From: Spirochaetota bacterium
GTDB taxonomy: Bacteria; Spirochaetota; UBA4802; JAFGDQ01
NCBI GenBank assembly: GCA_016934735.1
Contig: JAFGSG010000031.1
Coordinates: 1 to 39,489, forward strand
Reading direction: 5' to 3'
DNA length: 39,489 bases
This document shows positions 25,937-33,977 of this stretch, one piece after another. Numbering within the stretch: position 1 is the stretch's first letter; every line of letters starts with the position of its first letter. A program made the translations under genes and the position numbers. The notes beneath the pieces are model-generated. The model ran no database searches. It saw only the letters and a list, made by a program, of their open reading frames with translations, and had not been told where the DNA came from.

Positions 25937-27487
25937 TCAGATTGCTTCTTTTTTCCATACAATCTCACCGGCTATTATCGTCATCTCAACTGTGATGGAT
26001 TGTATTTTATCGGCAGATGCTTTTGTCGGATCATCGCTCAGTATTGCGAAGTCAGCCGCTTTCCCCGGCGTAATTGAACCCCTGCCCTTCTCTTCGAACA
26101 TTGCTTCAGCTGCGTTTAGCGTGTACATCTTAAGCGCTTCAGCAGGTTCAATACGTTCTTCCGCAAGAACTGTCCTGCCGCCGGCTGTGTTTCTTGTTAC
26201 AGCAGCATAAATACCCATGATCGGATTTGGGTCAGCAATTGGAAAATCCGAGCTTCCGGCAATTCTGATGCCGTTCCTCATGAGCGTACCGGTTGGATAT
26301 AAATATTTCAGCTGATTTCGTGGTACTGTTCCAAGGTATCTGTCTCCGCTGTAATAAACAAAGGAAGGCTGTGTTACTACTGTTATCCCCAGCGCTCTTA
26401 TCCGCTTTACAGTATCCGGCGGGCAGACGGAACAATGCTCAATGCGGTGCCTGTGGTCAGCACGCGGCTGCTTCTTCAACGCATACTCAACGGCCTCGCA
26501 TGCAGCCCGTACGCCGGTTTCATCTACAGCGTGCATAATAGCCTGCAGGCCTGCTGCATGTATTGAGAGAACCATCCCTTTCAGCTCTTCCTGAGACGGG
26601 CTGAGGCTTCCAGTAATTTCATTCAGGACAATCTTAACGCCTCCAAGTGAAAGAGCCTTACTGTCGCCATACGGGTGGTATACCTTCTCCTTCATTCCAT
26701 TGAAAGCGTTTATGCCATACATCATAACAAGCGCTGGTTTGAATATTCCCTCATCTTTCCACGTACGGAACATGTCCCAGCGGCTGTTATCGTTGAGAGC
26801 TGAAGCATCCTGTATAGTTGTAATTCCATAAGAGAGAAGTTTTTCATTAGCAAGCTTTGCACCGCGCACTAACTCATCATTCTCCAGTACAGATATTTTT
26901 TTTGCAAGATAAGCACCCATGCCGTAAAGAATGCCTGTCGGCTCTCCTGTTTCAGGATCGCGATCAATGATACCGTCCGGAGGATCCCCTGTTTCCGCAG
27001 TTATGCCTGCGAGATTTAAAGCAAGGCTGTTCAGAACTGAGGCATAACTTGAACGGTGCGTTAGTTTTATTGGATGCAATAAGGAAGCCCTATCGAGATC
27101 GTAGCGGTTCGGATGACGTTTTTCCGCGAGATAAAATTCATTATAAAACTTCCCTCTTATCCAGTTCCCGGGGGAAATATCTTTACTTGCAGAATTAATT
27201 GCTTTAATAATATCGGATATTGATTTAAAATGTTCATAAGACGATAAATTGATGGATACCAGGCTTTCCGAGTAACCTGCCAGATGGCCGTGCGCATCTA
27301 TAAAGCCGGGAACAACTGTTCTGTTTTTACAGTCAATAAGCATGGTACTGTCAGTCGAAAAGAAATGGATTCTTTCATTCCCGCTAACTTCAACTATAAT
27401 ACCGTCTTTAACTGCCGCCATTTCGGCCTTAGGCATTGCGGGATCCATTGTAATTATATTTGCATTATATAAGATCAGATCGGACAT
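25937..27487 (-). CDS. YtcJ-like amidohydrolase
   Basis: The 516-aa product belongs to the amidohydrolase superfamily, YtcJ/Amidohydrolase_3 branch. Metal ligands of the TIM barrel are visible: H66 and H68 in DAHGHLAG, later His residues in AIMHAVDET and RIEHCSV, and the Asp in GSSDFPI; the C-terminal segment GSITPGKAADFAILSDDP closes the beta sandwich. Members hydrolyse amides or related C-N bonds; substrates are mostly unknown. There is no signal peptide. It is divergent from the crotonase cluster, with 236 bp between, so it may share its regulation. No clear ribosome site precedes ATG 27487. Confidence 0.9.
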   Translation of the reverse strand: MSDLILYNANIITMDPAMPKAEMAAVKDGIIVEVSGNERIHFFSTDSTMLIDCKNRTVVPGFIDAHGHLAGYSESLVSINLSSYEHFKSISDIIKAINSASKDISPGNWIRGKFYNEFYLAEKRHPNRYDLDRASLLHPIKLTHRSSYASVLNSLALNLAGITAETGDPPDGIIDRDPETGEPTGILYGMGAYLAKKISVLENDELVRGAKLANEKLLSYGITTIQDASALNDNSRWDMFRTWKDEGIFKPALVMMYGINAFNGMKEKVYHPYGDSKALSLGGVKIVLNEITGSLSPSQEELKGMVLSIHAAGLQAIMHAVDETGVRAACEAVEYALKKQPRADHRHRIEHCSVCPPDTVKRIRALGITVVTQPSFVYYSGDRYLGTVPRNQLKYLYPTGTLMRNGIRIAGSSDFPIADPNPIMGIYAAVTRNTAGGRTVLAEERIEPAEALKMYTLNAAEAMFEEKGRGSITPGKAADFAILSDDPTKASADKIQSITVEMTIIAGEIVWKKEAI

Positions 27488-27629
27488 AACTAATAGATTC
27501 GATATAAGACTTTAACTGATTATTGGAAACGCATTTAAAACGTCAAACACAGCTTTTTTACGGTATTTTAAATATATTAAAAGATATAAACGTCAAACGA
27601 ATTTTTTTTCATTTACCGGCTAAAATAAC

Positions 27630-27658
27630 TTGACTGGAATATTATATAAACCAATAAT
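27630..27658 (+). promoter_or_regulatory. Sigma70-like promoter of the CoA cluster
   Basis: TTGACT (27630-27635) and AATAAT (27653-27658) are spaced by exactly 17 nt, each matching consensus at 5 of 6 bases. This is the best promoter match I found in the window. Transcription would start near 27665, inside the palindrome that follows and about 60 bp before the first crotonase gene. Confidence 0.65.
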
Positions 27659-27676
27659 TTGTTAACGCGTTAACAA
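27659..27676. promoter_or_regulatory. Perfect 18-bp palindromic operator candidate
   Basis: TTGTTAACGCGTTAACAA is its own reverse complement over all 18 bp and begins directly after the -10 box, so it covers the predicted start of transcription. A dimeric repressor bound here would block the promoter. The CG-centred perfect symmetry resembles LacI-family operators, but the family is a guess, and no regulator gene lies in the window. Confidence 0.65.
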
Positions 27677-27723
27677 TTGCATCTGCAAGTATATGTAAGA
27701 CTGAGAATAACCGGAATTATTCA

Positions 27724-28521
27724 ATGATCCATTATTCCGGTAATCTGATAGCGCTTATTCAATTTTTTATGCAAACAAAATATCACATATTGTACTTTAA
27801 ACAAAAAAGTCACACGGCAGTTATAGGTTTTCCCGGATTTTCCGGCAATAACAACATACTTCAGCTGTATAATGAATTTGCAGATGTATGCTCTGAAATT
27901 GAAATGAATGACGATATCAGAGCTGTCATTATCACGGATGCGGAACACAATACCGCTAACGCAAATCCTCCTGACAGCTCGCAAATAACCGGCAGTCTTT
28001 CTTTAAGCAGCCTTATCGCAGAGACAGACAGGCCGGTTATTGCGGCTGTTACCGGAGACGCAACCGGACAGGGCTTTGAACTGATTATGGCGTGCGATAT
28101 TAGAATCGCTTCAAATACGTCGAATTTTGGTCTGCCCGGAATCAGTAAAGGTGTTCTCCCGCGGGATGGCGGGACACAAAGACTGCCGCGCCTGGCAGGC
28201 AAGGCCAAAGCGCTGGAGATGATACTCACAGGCGGACAGATAGACGCAAATGAAGCTTTCCGGACAGGTCTGGTTAATAGAACAGTATCATCAGGAAATA
28301 TTTTAGAAACCGCTATGGAGCTTGCCGCTGACATAGCATCAAAAGCACCGGTCGCGGTCAGATACGCCAGAGAAGCAATATACAAAGGAGCGGATTTAGC
28401 TCTCGATCAGGCTCTCAGAATGGAAGGAGATCTTTATTTGTTATTATACAGTACGCATGACCGCTTGAATGGAATACAGTCATTCAAAGATAAGAAAAAA
28501 CCGCTGTTCCAGGGTAAATAA
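27724..28521 (+). CDS. Crotonase-family protein with altered active site
   Basis: This 265-aa protein has the crotonase core (about 30-230): RAVIIT, the helix GQGFELIMACDIRIAS and the segment FGLPGISKGVLPRDGGTQRLPRLAGKA. Two catalytic Glu residues serve enoyl-CoA hydratases. The first is kept as E119, but the second is Gly139 (LPG instead of LPE). The first oxyanion loop, usually A-G-A-D-L, reads ANANPP. A plain hydratase role is therefore doubtful; isomerase, dehalogenase, decarboxylase, hydrolase or lyase chemistry is possible. It opens the CoA cluster, with the second crotonase 14 bp downstream. ATG 27724 is used; Met17 is an alternative start, and neither has a good ribosome site. Confidence 0.87.
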   Translation: MIHYSGNLIALIQFFMQTKYHILYFKQKSHTAVIGFPGFSGNNNILQLYNEFADVCSEIEMNDDIRAVIITDAEHNTANANPPDSSQITGSLSLSSLIAETDRPVIAAVTGDATGQGFELIMACDIRIASNTSNFGLPGISKGVLPRDGGTQRLPRLAGKAKALEMILTGGQIDANEAFRTGLVNRTVSSGNILETAMELAADIASKAPVAVRYAREAIYKGADLALDQALRMEGDLYLLLYSTHDRLNGIQSFKDKKKPLFQGK

Positions 28522-28535
28522 TATAAGAATATATT

Positions 28536-29246
28536 ATGAACGGATTTAAAACTGTAATCTATGAAAAAAATGAAAATGTTGCCTATGTCACACTTAACCG
28601 CCCTGAGGCTCTCAATGCTTTCAGCATACAGATGCGGGATGATCTTTATGAAGTTTTCAGAGCAATAAAGGATGACGATGAAGTAAGGGCTGTAATAGTG
28701 AAAGGCGCAGGAGATAAGGCATTCTGCGCAGGAGCTGATTTAACCGAATTTCTCACTGCTCCTTCCGCGGTTAAGGCAAGGCAGATCCGTTCGCGGAGAA
28801 ATCTCTGGAAACTGCTGCTCGATATTCCTCAGCCCCTGATTGCCGCCATGCACGGCTATGTCCTTGGATCAGGAATGGAAATCGCTGCATGCTGCGACAT
28901 CCGGATAGCATCCGAGGATGCTGTATTCGGACTGCCCGAAGTAGGCCTCGGTATAATACCCGGAGCAGGCGGGACACAGACTATTCCGCGGATAATTGGA
29001 ACAGCAAGGTCGCTCGATATGCTTCTGACCAACCGCTGGATAAAAAGCGATGAAGCATTTCAAATCGGCCTGGTCAACAGAGTCGTTTTGAAAAATGAAC
29101 TTATGAAGAATGCCGAGGAAACTGCGCTTAAAATAGCATCTTATAATCCCGATTCAGTGAGATTAGCAAAGTATGCGGTTATTAAAGGATTGGATATGTC
29201 TCTTCAGGAAGGATTGGAACTTGAGAGGAGACTTTCAATAAAGTAG
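28536..29246 (+). CDS. Enoyl-CoA hydratase/isomerase family protein, short C-terminus
   Basis: A standard-looking crotonase of 236 aa. The oxyanion loop FCAGADL is at 63-69, and both catalytic Glu residues are present: E115 (GSGMEIAACCD) and E135 (FGLPEVGLG). It should hydrate a 2-enoyl-CoA in beta-oxidation-type metabolism. The chain stops at ERRLSIK, about 20-25 residues before the usual end (the EG..AF..KR.P.F helix), and no remnant of that segment is found in any frame downstream. It lies 14 bp after the altered crotonase and was probably translated from the same transcript. Confidence 0.9.
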   Translation: MNGFKTVIYEKNENVAYVTLNRPEALNAFSIQMRDDLYEVFRAIKDDDEVRAVIVKGAGDKAFCAGADLTEFLTAPSAVKARQIRSRRNLWKLLLDIPQPLIAAMHGYVLGSGMEIAACCDIRIASEDAVFGLPEVGLGIIPGAGGTQTIPRIIGTARSLDMLLTNRWIKSDEAFQIGLVNRVVLKNELMKNAEETALKIASYNPDSVRLAKYAVIKGLDMSLQEGLELERRLSIK

Positions 29247-29302
29247 TTCAACAATTTTTAAATTTTTTAAGTGGATATTATGATATAAAGCTACCTACAT
29301 TT

Positions 29303-29427
29303 AAAAGGGGATAGGGAGATCGGAGAGATTATTTTTTGATTATTTTTAATTATAAATTAAAAATTACCATCATCTTAGTATTGGAAACTTTAAAAATATC
29401 TTCATTGTTTTTCTCCCTATCCCTTTA
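29303..29427. repeat. MITE-like element with terminal inverted repeats
   Basis: The 291-bp gap between the crotonases and the CoA-transferase contains a left arm, AAAGGGGATAGGGAGA (29304-29319), matching the reverse complement of the right arm at 29412-29426 except for one extra G. The 92-bp interior is very AT-rich and holds its own perfect 9-bp hairpin (29343-29351 with 29355-29363). A T-run follows the right arm. It could be a small non-autonomous insertion or a folded intergenic RNA with terminator activity. No transposase or clear target duplication is visible. Confidence 0.5.
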
Positions 29428-29537
29428 TTTTTTTATTGAAAGAATACAGGCTCTGAAAAAAAATATACAGATAATCTCAGATAGCACGGTATGCAGGTCT
29501 TGCTTCTGTATTTTCTCATCGATTGAAGAGACTAATA

Positions 29538-30278
29538 ATGAATAAAATTGTTACTAATCTGGAAGAGGCTGTCGCAGGAATAGAAGACGGAGCGACGATA
29601 GCCATCGGAGGTTTTTTTGCCGCCGGAGTACCACGAACGCTTCTAAAAGCCATCATCGAAAAAGGTGTAACGGATCTTACCTTAGCCTGCGGTTCAGGCC
29701 CCATGCTGGGCGCTGTTAATGAGCTGGAAGAAATGGTAAAGAACCGGCAGATAAAAAAAGTAATTGATTCTTACGGACTTTTCCGTTCTGCCACGAAAGG
29801 ATCGAAGCATGCCTTTGAGCAGCAGATAAGAGCCGGGGAAATTGAGCTGGAAATATATCCCATGGGCACGCTTGCCGAAAAATACAGAGCAGGCGGAGCC
29901 GGCATTCCGGCCTTCTTTACGCCTACAGGGTCAGGTTCCATTATAGAAAACACTACACTGACTAATATAGATAGCAATCGAAAAAAGAAAGAAACACGGG
30001 AGATTGACGGACAAACGTGCGTACTGGAATACGCGCTAAAACCCGACTTTGCATTTATTCACGCGCACACAAGCGACTATGAAGGCAATTTACGCTATCG
30101 AAAAACAGCGAGGAGCTTTAATCCGGTAATGGCCATGGCTGCGCGCATAACGATTGTCGAAGCGGAGAATATTGTGCCTGCAGGTGAACTCGACCCGGAC
30201 GCTATCCATACGCCAGGAATATTTGTCCAAAGAGTAATTAAAGTCCCAAGGACAAGCTTTAATATTACAAACCTTTAA
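29538..30278 (+). CDS. Family I CoA-transferase, subunit A
   Basis: The 246-aa product is an alpha subunit of the 3-oxoacid/acetate CoA-transferase family. The family motif IAIGGFFAAGVPRTL is near residues 20-34, with ACGSGPMLGA, a Gly-rich GAGIPAFFTPTGSGS around 118-133, and a C-terminal NIVPAGELDPDAIHTPGIFV. It transfers CoA between carboxylic acids together with subunit B, 16 bp downstream. The substrates cannot be read; adjacent genes suggest an unsaturated or branched acid. The frame is open from TTG 29523, but GAAGAG at 29525-29530 positions ribosomes on ATG 29538. Confidence 0.92.
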   Translation: MNKIVTNLEEAVAGIEDGATIAIGGFFAAGVPRTLLKAIIEKGVTDLTLACGSGPMLGAVNELEEMVKNRQIKKVIDSYGLFRSATKGSKHAFEQQIRAGEIELEIYPMGTLAEKYRAGGAGIPAFFTPTGSGSIIENTTLTNIDSNRKKKETREIDGQTCVLEYALKPDFAFIHAHTSDYEGNLRYRKTARSFNPVMAMAARITIVEAENIVPAGELDPDAIHTPGIFVQRVIKVPRTSFNITNL

Positions 30279-30294
30279 GCACGGAGAGTATAAA

Positions 30295-30969
30295 TTGAAA
30301 AAATTCGAGGGATTGCCCCGTGAAATTATTGCGCTGAGAGTAAGCAGAGAAATAAAAGACAATTCATACGTGAACCTCGGCATCGGTATACCTACATTAG
30401 TCAGCAACTGGCTAGAAGGCAGAGACATTATACTCCAGTCTGAGATCGGCATGCTAAAAACAGGACCCATAGCAGAAGGAGAATTCATAGATCAGGATCT
30501 TATCAACGCGAGCTGCCAGGCAGTGACCGAAGTCCCCGGAAGCGTATATTTTGACATTTGCGAATCCTTCGGCATGATCCGCGGCGGACACGTGGATATT
30601 ACAGTAATGGGCGCTTTTCAGGTAAACGCAGCCGGAGATTTCGCGAGCTGGTATAATCCTTCAAGAGGGCTTGAAGGCGTAGGGAACGTAGGCGGATCAA
30701 TGGACCTGGCAGTCGGCGCAAAAATACTGCTCATTGCCATGGAACATGTAACCAACGACGGGAAACCCAAAATAGTGCGGGAATTGACATATCCTGCGAC
30801 AGCAAAGAAAAAAGTCAGTAAAATATTCACCGATCTTGCAGTGATCGATGTTGTTCCCGAAGGTCTTGTGCTAAAAGAAATCTATCCGGGACTTACTCCG
30901 GAAGATATTCAGTCTATAACAGAGCCGGTACTTATTATTGCGCCTGATATAAAAGAAATTGAAATTTAA
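30295..30969 (+). CDS. Family I CoA-transferase, subunit B
   Basis: The 224-aa beta subunit carries the catalytic Glu, which forms the covalent acyl anhydride and glutamyl-CoA intermediates. It is E50 in LQSEIGMLKTGP; the usual motif is SENG, so the Asn is replaced by Ile. Other marks are NLGIGIPTLVSNWL (28-41), ESFGMIRGGHVDITVMGAFQV and GAKILLIAMEHVT. The start is TTG 30295, supported by GGAGAG at 30283-30288 six nt before it; no ATG lies nearby in frame. It follows subunit A by 16 bp. Confidence 0.92.
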   Translation: MKKFEGLPREIIALRVSREIKDNSYVNLGIGIPTLVSNWLEGRDIILQSEIGMLKTGPIAEGEFIDQDLINASCQAVTEVPGSVYFDICESFGMIRGGHVDITVMGAFQVNAAGDFASWYNPSRGLEGVGNVGGSMDLAVGAKILLIAMEHVTNDGKPKIVRELTYPATAKKKVSKIFTDLAVIDVVPEGLVLKEIYPGLTPEDIQSITEPVLIIAPDIKEIEI

Positions 30970-30987
30970 GTAAAATTTAATTATATT

Positions 30988-31002
30988 ATTCCTATAAGGA
31001 AT
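30988..31002 (+). terminator. Short hairpin after the CoA-transferase
   Basis: ATTCCT (30988-30993) pairs with AGGAAT (30997-31002) around ATA, followed by TTATTGTTGTAAT. The 6-bp, AT-rich stem makes it at most a weak terminator or attenuator before the desulforedoxin genes. Confidence 0.3.
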
Positions 31003-31029
31003 TTATTGTTGTAATCTGGAGGTTTAGAA

Positions 31030-31149
31030 ATGGCAAATCAGGTTGGAAAAAGATATATCTGCAAAAACTGCGGCGCAGAAGTAATAGTCACACGCGGGGG
31101 TAACGGAGCTGTTGTCTGCTGCGGCCAGCCGATGGAACTTAAGAAGTAA
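31030..31149 (+). CDS. Desulforedoxin-like mini-protein 1
   Basis: A 39-aa reading frame with a strong GGAGG (31018-31022) 7 nt before its ATG. The protein reads MANQVGKRYICKNCGAEV and then GNGAVVCCGQPM. Four Cys (C11, C14, C30, C31) have exactly the desulforedoxin pattern: CxxC, then two adjacent Cys with 16 positions from second to third ligand. This should bind one iron in an Fe(SCys)4 site and probably dimerise, as desulforedoxin does; the same fold is the N-terminal domain of desulfoferrodoxin. Here it stands alone, without the superoxide-reductase domain. A sister gene begins 18 bp downstream. Confidence 0.88.
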   Translation: MANQVGKRYICKNCGAEVIVTRGGNGAVVCCGQPMELKK

Positions 31150-31167
31150 ATATTCAGGAGTATTAAA

Positions 31168-31308
31168 GTGATACAATTAGGAAAAAGATACCGCTGCGAA
31201 GTATGCGGAACTGAAGTATTATGTTCTAAAGCCGGACAGGGTACATTAAGCTGCTGTAATCAGGAAATGAAAGTTCAGGAACCCAAACCGATCCCTTCTT
31301 CCGATTAA
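31168..31308 (+). CDS. Desulforedoxin-like mini-protein 2
   Basis: A 46-aa frame from GTG 31168, with GGAG (31157-31160) 7 nt before it. The protein has IQLGKRYRCEVCGTEV, then GTLSCCNQEM and a tail rich in Pro and Ser. The ligands C10, C13, C29 and C30 keep the desulforedoxin spacing. It differs from the first copy by an extra Cys19 and by Asn in place of the Gly after the double Cys. The pair probably arose by tandem duplication and may form hetero- or homodimers as small one-electron carriers. The role with the CoA genes is inferred from location only. Confidence 0.85.
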   Translation: MIQLGKRYRCEVCGTEVLCSKAGQGTLSCCNQEMKVQEPKPIPSSD

Positions 31309-31459
31309 TAGACTTGCTGTAATATATTGTCATTCCGGAAAATGAAAAACGAGAAATGTTGCAATTATTGTACGATTTGTCTTTCCGGCTGAAATGATTG
31401 TTAAGATTTAAAAAAAATTTTATAGCAAACCTTACTGTCCTTAATTAAGGGGAAAAATT

Positions 31460-33853
31460 TTGCTGGATGGAATACGTATACTTGATCTGGCGGATGAAAA
31501 CGGAAGTTTCTGCTCCAGGCTACTTGCCGATCTTGGAGCCTCTGTAATAAAGGTTGAAAAGCCGGGAGGAGATCCTTCAAGAAAGAAAAGCCCTTTTTGC
31601 AGCGGCATGCCGGATAATGAAAACAGCCTTTTTTTCGCATATCATAATTCCAATAAACTTAGCGTAACTCTTGACATTGAGCAGGGATCTGACAGAATAA
31701 AATTTTTCGAGCTGCTGAAAAATACCGACGTACTTATTGAGACATTCAATCCCGGATATTCCGAAACATCCGGGTTAAGCCTCGAGAAACTAACTGAAAT
31801 CAATCCTGCCCTGATCCATAGCTCGATTACCGGATTCGGCAGATATGGCCCTAAAAAAAATTATCAGCCCAGCAGCATAGTTTCTGCCGCTTTCGGCGGG
31901 CAGATGTATGTATGCGGCTTCCCTGAACAGAACCCGCTTGCATATTTCGGCGAACAATCTCATTATATATCTTCATTATTCGGTGCTGTCAGTATTCTTC
32001 TTTCTATAAGGCAGCGGGCTTTAACAGGTAAAGGTCAATTCATTGACATCTCGGCACAGGAAGCGGTTGCTTCAACCCTCGACCATGTAATGGTGAGCTA
32101 TTTTTATAATAACACAGTAAGTACAAGGCAGGGCAACCTTTACGGAAACAGCTTTTTCTGCATACTTCCATGCAAAGACGGATACATTCAAATATCGCTT
32201 CTCCAGCAATGGGATACCTTTGTTGAACTGCTGGCTTCCGAAGATATGGCCAATAACCTGACTGACAAGAAATGGTCAAGCGAAGATTACCGGATTGAAA
32301 ACATTGACCATATAATTGATGTTGTCAAAGAATGGACCCTTAAACACAGCGTTAAGGAACTCTTTCAAACAGGCCAGTCCATGCGCTTCCCATGGTCTCC
32401 TGTTTTTTCTCCTGAAGAAGTAATGCAAAGCCCGCAATTAAAAAAACGTCAATTCTTCAGGCGAACCGGATATCCCGGCAATGTAACCATTATCAGTCCT
32501 GGGCTGCCTTACAGGTTTTCTTCTTTCCCGCTGCTTCCGAATAGGCGGGCTCCGTTATCGGGAGAGCACAACTCTGAATTGTTTGCTGATAAAAAGCGGC
32601 CTGTAATTAATAAAACGCAGAATATTTTTGCATCGAAAGATCAATTAAAATCCTGCGAAAATTACAAACACTCCCTCAAAGGAATCAGAATTTTAGATTT
32701 TACATGGATGCTGTCCGGGCCGTACGCGACACGAATACTCGCTGACCACGGCGCTGAAGTTATTAAAATTCAGTCGCACAAAACCGCTAATGGTGCTGAA
32801 GCGAACCTAACAGGTTATTTCAATACATGGAACCGGAACAAGCTCGGTATCACACTTGATATTTCCAGACCGGAGGCAAAGGATATTATTTTAAAATTAG
32901 CCTCTGTAAGCGATGTTGTTGTGGAAAATTTTTCTCCAAGGGTTATGCGCAACTGGGGACTGGATTATGAACAGTTAAAGCAGGCAAATCCGGACATAAT
33001 AATGGCCGGGATTTCCGCAATGGGGCAGACCGGACCGTGGAAAGATTTTGTCGGTTACGGGCCCACCTTTCACGCGCTTTCAGGTTTAACCCACATGACA
33101 TCAATAGGACAGGAACATCCGGCAGGTCTAGGTCATGCGTACGCGGATACGGTCATAGGACTTTACTCTGCCCTGGCAATTCTCGCAGCTCTCGACTACA
33201 GGGATAAAACCGGCCTAGGCCAGTACATTGACATATCGGGTTACGAGGCTGTTTGCACACTGCTGGGCTATGCTCTGACGCGCACAGAAATAAAGCAGAC
33301 AGGTAATGTTGAATCATATTACACGAATTATTTGCAGAATATCCAGTCAGCTCCCCACGGCTGCTACAAATGCCTTGGAAAAGACAGATGGTGCGTCATT
33401 GCCGTCTTTAGTGAAGAGCAATGGAGCGCTTTCTGCCATGCAACCGGCAATCAGACATGGATCAAAGATGAGCGCTTTTCAAATATTGATAAACGGAAAG
33501 CCAACAGTGCTGAGCTGGACCGGCTTATTAAGCAATGGACAATCAACCTGACGGCGGAAACGGCAATAGAGATCCTGCAGAGTGCCGGAATACCGGCCGG
33601 CATAGTGCAGACTGCAGAAGACCTTGCCAAAGATTCTCATCTCAAAGCAAGGGATTTTTATGTTGAAGTTGATCATCCTGTTCTTGGAAAAACCTATACG
33701 GACAGTGCGCCGGCAAAATTTTATGGAAATACAATTAAAACATGGAAGCCCGCGCCTTTGCTGGGAGAACACAATCATTATGTTCTTACCGATCTTCTCG
33801 GTTTTACAGAAAAGGAAATTACTGAATTTACAGACAAAGGCGTATTTTATTGA
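31460..33853 (+). CDS. Fused double-domain class III (CaiB/BaiF) CoA-transferase
   Basis: The 797-aa product consists of two complete CaiB/BaiF domains (about 1-375 and 406-797), each with the opening LADLGASVIKVE / LADHGAEVIKIQ strand and the GKGQFIDIS / GLGQYIDIS segment. Family members are usually about 400 aa and form interlocked dimers. The nucleophilic Asp (D169 in formyl-CoA transferase and CaiB) is present in the second half as D563 (YADTVIG) but is Ser171 in the first half (YISSLFG). The fusion thus mimics a heterodimer with one active site, like two-gene enzymes such as succinyl-CoA:benzylsuccinate CoA-transferase. It should move CoA between a carboxylic acid and an acyl-CoA. TTG 31460 follows AAGGGG (31447-31452). 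Confidence 0.92.
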   Translation: MLDGIRILDLADENGSFCSRLLADLGASVIKVEKPGGDPSRKKSPFCSGMPDNENSLFFAYHNSNKLSVTLDIEQGSDRIKFFELLKNTDVLIETFNPGYSETSGLSLEKLTEINPALIHSSITGFGRYGPKKNYQPSSIVSAAFGGQMYVCGFPEQNPLAYFGEQSHYISSLFGAVSILLSIRQRALTGKGQFIDISAQEAVASTLDHVMVSYFYNNTVSTRQGNLYGNSFFCILPCKDGYIQISLLQQWDTFVELLASEDMANNLTDKKWSSEDYRIENIDHIIDVVKEWTLKHSVKELFQTGQSMRFPWSPVFSPEEVMQSPQLKKRQFFRRTGYPGNVTIISPGLPYRFSSFPLLPNRRAPLSGEHNSELFADKKRPVINKTQNIFASKDQLKSCENYKHSLKGIRILDFTWMLSGPYATRILADHGAEVIKIQSHKTANGAEANLTGYFNTWNRNKLGITLDISRPEAKDIILKLASVSDVVVENFSPRVMRNWGLDYEQLKQANPDIIMAGISAMGQTGPWKDFVGYGPTFHALSGLTHMTSIGQEHPAGLGHAYADTVIGLYSALAILAALDYRDKTGLGQYIDISGYEAVCTLLGYALTRTEIKQTGNVESYYTNYLQNIQSAPHGCYKCLGKDRWCVIAVFSEEQWSAFCHATGNQTWIKDERFSNIDKRKANSAELDRLIKQWTINLTAETAIEILQSAGIPAGIVQTAEDLAKDSHLKARDFYVEVDHPVLGKTYTDSAPAKFYGNTIKTWKPAPLLGEHNHYVLTDLLGFTEKEITEFTDKGVFY

Positions 33854-33977
33854 GGCTGTGCCCCAAAACATATAAAAAATAATAAATCATGTTTGAATAT
33901 ATAATTAATTATTTCCAACAATGTCAGCAATGCTGTTTTAACCATCGGAAGTCTCAGTCATATATTTGAGATTGTTT

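Noticed and set aside
29336-29545. Small 69-aa frame in the gap before the CoA-transferase
   Set aside because: It lies in AT-rich inverted-repeat sequence, gives a low-complexity hydrophobic peptide and has no ribosome site.
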